DNA from: Spirochaetia bacterium
GTDB lineage: Bacteria > Spirochaetota > Leptospiria > Leptospirales > Leptonemataceae
Assembly: GCA_029880625.1 (NCBI GenBank)
Contig: JAOUOA010000157.1
Coordinates: 1-6,706, forward strand
Reading direction: 5' to 3'
Length of the DNA: 6,706 nucleotides
The notes beneath the pieces are model-generated. The model did not search any database, was not told the origin of the DNA, and saw only the letters and a list, made by a program, of their open reading frames with translations. A program made the position numbers and the translations under genes. Numbering within the stretch: position 1 is the first letter of the stretch; every line of letters starts with the position of its first letter. Below are positions 4,546 to 6,706 of the stretch, in pieces.

Positions 4546-6706
4546 ATGATTGAAAATCTTGCAGATTCTTCCAAAAGTAAAGCAGCCCCGAAAACGTCAT
4601 CCAGTTTGATCGAAAATATCAACCGGCAGATCATTTCCGTTCTCGGGAATGATTATTCTCCCCCGAGAATCGATACTTTTTTTAAAGGGCTCTGCTTCTG
4701 CGTAAGAGACCGAATTATTGAGACGTGGCTGAAAGCCCAGCGCTCCTATTACAGCAAACATCTGAAGAGGGTCTATTACCTTTCCATGGAATTTCTTCCG
4801 GGCCCCTTTTTGAAAAGCTATATTAACAGCCTTCAAATGAGTCCTGAAATCGAAGAAGCTTTAAAAGATACTGGATTTGATCTGGAAAACCTTGCTGAAC
4901 AGGAAAGCGAACCCGGCCTCGGCAACGGAGGTCTGGGCAGACTTGCATCGTGCTATATGGATTCAATGGCTAACTTAAATATCCCTGCATACGGATACGG
5001 CATACGTTATGACTACGGCATTTTTCAGCAGAAGATCATCGACGGATACCAGGTAGAAATCTGCGATAACTGGCTGTCGCGCGGAAATCCCTGGCAGATT
5101 GAAAGACGAAATTTTCTGTACACCGTTCAGTTTTACGGAAGATCTGAATCATACCTCAACGACAGAGGAGAAATCAAATACAGATGGGCTGATTCTGAAA
5201 TTGCGCATGCAATGGCATGCGATATATTAATTCCTGCGCATAATAGCGAATCTGTCATCAATATGCGTCTCTGGCAGGCCATGTCCGGAACAGATTTCGA
5301 TCTTTCCTTTTATAATAACGGAGATTATATCCGCGCTATGCAGGAAAAAGTTCTTACCGAAAACATCACGAAGGTTCTCTATCCCGGCGATGAACCGGAA
5401 GAAGGAAAAGAACTCAGACTCAAACAGCAGTATTTTCTTGTTGCGGCGACATTTGACGATTTGATCCGCAGATTTAAAAAAATGGAAATGGATTTTGACA
5501 GTCTGCCGGATCAGGCGGCAGTCCAGCTCAATGACACGCATCCTTCCATCAGCATCGCAGAATTGATGAGAATCCTGATCGACGAAGAAAATCTGGAATG
5601 GGACAGGGCTTGGAACATATCAGTTCGGACTTTCGCCTATACAAACCATACAATTCTTCCGGAAGCCCTCGAAACCTGGCCTGTATCTCTGATGGAAAAA
5701 GTGCTTCCGCGTCACATGCAGATCATCTACGAAATCAATTTTCGCTTTCTGGAAGAGCTCAAAAAGAGATATCCCGGCAACGCTGAAATTTTATCCAGGC
5801 TTTCCATTATACAGGAAGGGCGCGAAAAAAGAGTGCGGATGGCGCATCTTGCCATTGTTGGGAGTCATACAGTAAACGGAGTCGCCGCTCTTCACTCGCA
5901 GATCTTAAAAGATTCCCTTTTTAAGGAATTTCATGAATTTTATCCCGGGAAATTCATCAACGTAACCAATGGAATCACCCAGAGACGCTGGCTTCTGCAG
6001 GCCAACCCATCACTTTCAGAACTTATCACGCAAAAAATCGGCGATGACTGGATTTGTGATCTCAGCAGCTTAAAAAAACTGATTCCCTTTTCAGAAAATT
6101 CTGAATTTCAAAATCTCTGGAAACAGGTAAAAAACGCAAATAAAATAAAACTTGCCGACTATATAAAAAAAGAAACAGGCGTGGAAGTAATTGAAAATTC
6201 TCTTTTTGATGTACAGTCCAAGCGATTTCATGAATACAAACGTCAGATGCTCAACATCCTTCATGTGATCACGCTCTTCAACAGAATTCTGGAAAATTCC
6301 GATTACGGCTATGTCCCCCGGACTGTAATGATTGCAGGAAAAGCCGCTCCCGGGTATTATCTTGCGAAACTGACCATTAAACTCATCAATGACATTGCAA
6401 AAAAAATCAATGCAAATCCCAAAACCAATTCGCTTCTCAGACTGGTCTTTCTGCCCAATTACTGCGTGAGCCAGGCGGAAAAACTGGCATCTGCAGCGGA
6501 TCTTTCCGAACAGATTTCTATGGCCGGCATGGAAGCATCCGGAACCGGCAATATGAAGTTTGCTCTGAATGGATCGCTTATAATCGGAACCCTGGACGGC
6601 GCCAATATTGAAATCATGGAAGAAGTCGGCGAAGAAAATATTTTCATATTCGGTTTGAAAACAGACGAGGTAAGAAATTTAAAAGCAAAAGGATATAATC
6701 CATATG
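4546..6706 (+). CDS. glgP: glycogen/starch phosphorylase, 3' truncated by the window
   Basis: This enzyme cleaves alpha-1,4-glucan chains with phosphate to release glucose-1-phosphate, using pyridoxal phosphate; it acts in cytosolic glycogen or maltodextrin breakdown. The frame runs without a stop for 720 codons to the window end, of about 830 in the family. Visible landmarks in order are YLSMEF (78-83), GLGNGGLGRLA (124-134), AYGYGIRYDYGIF (about 147-159), QLNDTHPS, YTNHTILPEALE with the active-site-type His368, TNGITQRRW, HEYKRQMLN and GKAAPGY (Lys599). The PLP site EASGTGNMKF has Lys671 as the Schiff-base lysine, followed by GTLDGANIE. All key residues are present. The first 20 or so residues are a Ser/Lys-rich extension. 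The early motif reads FLPGPFL where many phosphorylases have a Gly-Arg at the same place. The expected C-terminus, starting in GYNPY, lies outside. It sits alone here, so no glycogen operon can be shown. Confidence 0.95.
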   Translation, partial: MIENLADSSKSKAAPKTSSSLIENINRQIISVLGNDYSPPRIDTFFKGLCFCVRDRIIETWLKAQRSYYSKHLKRVYYLSMEFLPGPFLKSYINSLQMSPEIEEALKDTGFDLENLAEQESEPGLGNGGLGRLASCYMDSMANLNIPAYGYGIRYDYGIFQQKIIDGYQVEICDNWLSRGNPWQIERRNFLYTVQFYGRSESYLNDRGEIKYRWADSEIAHAMACDILIPAHNSESVINMRLWQAMSGTDFDLSFYNNGDYIRAMQEKVLTENITKVLYPGDEPEEGKELRLKQQYFLVAATFDDLIRRFKKMEMDFDSLPDQAAVQLNDTHPSISIAELMRILIDEENLEWDRAWNISVRTFAYTNHTILPEALETWPVSLMEKVLPRHMQIIYEINFRFLEELKKRYPGNAEILSRLSIIQEGREKRVRMAHLAIVGSHTVNGVAALHSQILKDSLFKEFHEFYPGKFINVTNGITQRRWLLQANPSLSELITQKIGDDWICDLSSLKKLIPFSENSEFQNLWKQVKNANKIKLADYIKKETGVEVIENSLFDVQSKRFHEYKRQMLNILHVITLFNRILENSDYGYVPRTVMIAGKAAPGYYLAKLTIKLINDIAKKINANPKTNSLLRLVFLPNYCVSQAEKLASAADLSEQISMAGMEASGTGNMKFALNGSLIIGTLDGANIEIMEEVGEENIFIFGLKTDEVRNLKAKGYNPY

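Noticed and set aside
5598..5786. Short + strand frame inside glgP.
   Set aside because: It is out of frame with the intact phosphorylase reading frame, which continues through it without a stop.
3784..6706. A functional link between the nos genes, the host attachment protein and glgP.
   Set aside because: Separate promoters, gaps of over 100 bases and no shared pathway. Neighbourhood alone does not support a system.

Overview
The window comes from a Gram-negative-type bacterium of moderately low G+C content (an impression; not counted). It holds the downstream half of a nitrous oxide reductase maturation cluster, then two unrelated metabolic or stress-type genes. All genes are on the + strand. 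The lineage is not fixed by the sequence. The nos genes are of the clade II ('atypical') type seen in Bacteroidota, Ignavibacteria, Gemmatimonadota and some spirochaetes. However, good Shine-Dalgarno sites and sigma70-like -35/-10 boxes argue against Bacteroidota. The Asn-Cys lipobox of NosL resembles spirochaete (Leptospira-like) lipoproteins. A Leptospirales-like host is a low-confidence guess.

Region 1 (1-3794) is the nos block. It contains the C-terminal part of a small polytopic membrane protein that accompanies clade II nosZ clusters, then nosD, nosF and nosY, which overlap by ATGA and are surely one transcription unit, then nosL after an 87-base gap. NosD (periplasmic beta-helix protein), NosF (ATPase) and NosY (permease) form the ABC-type NosDFY complex needed to build the copper centres of periplasmic NosZ. 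NosL is the outward-facing copper-binding lipoprotein that feeds copper to this process. nosZ itself and the electron-transfer genes are not in view; nosZ is expected upstream.

Region 2 (3795-4359) is a small stand-alone gene for a 147-residue 'host attachment' family protein (PF10116). It has a well-formed sigma70-like promoter placed so close to the ATG that the mRNA should be leaderless. A perfect AT-rich inverted repeat lies just upstream of the -35 box.

Region 3 (4360-6706) has a 186-base intergenic stretch with a candidate promoter, a small inverted repeat and a strong ribosome binding site. It is followed by glgP, a glycogen/starch phosphorylase cut off by the window end after 720 codons. 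Its catalytic and PLP-lysine motifs are intact.

No RNA genes, mobile elements, CRISPR arrays or broken genes were seen. Minus-strand reading frames all lie opposite well-recognised genes and look like shadows. I did not find a convincing new multi-gene system. The points most worth a second look are the uncharacterised nos-linked membrane protein, the predicted leaderless promoter with its inverted repeat, and the hairpins in the nos intergenic gaps.
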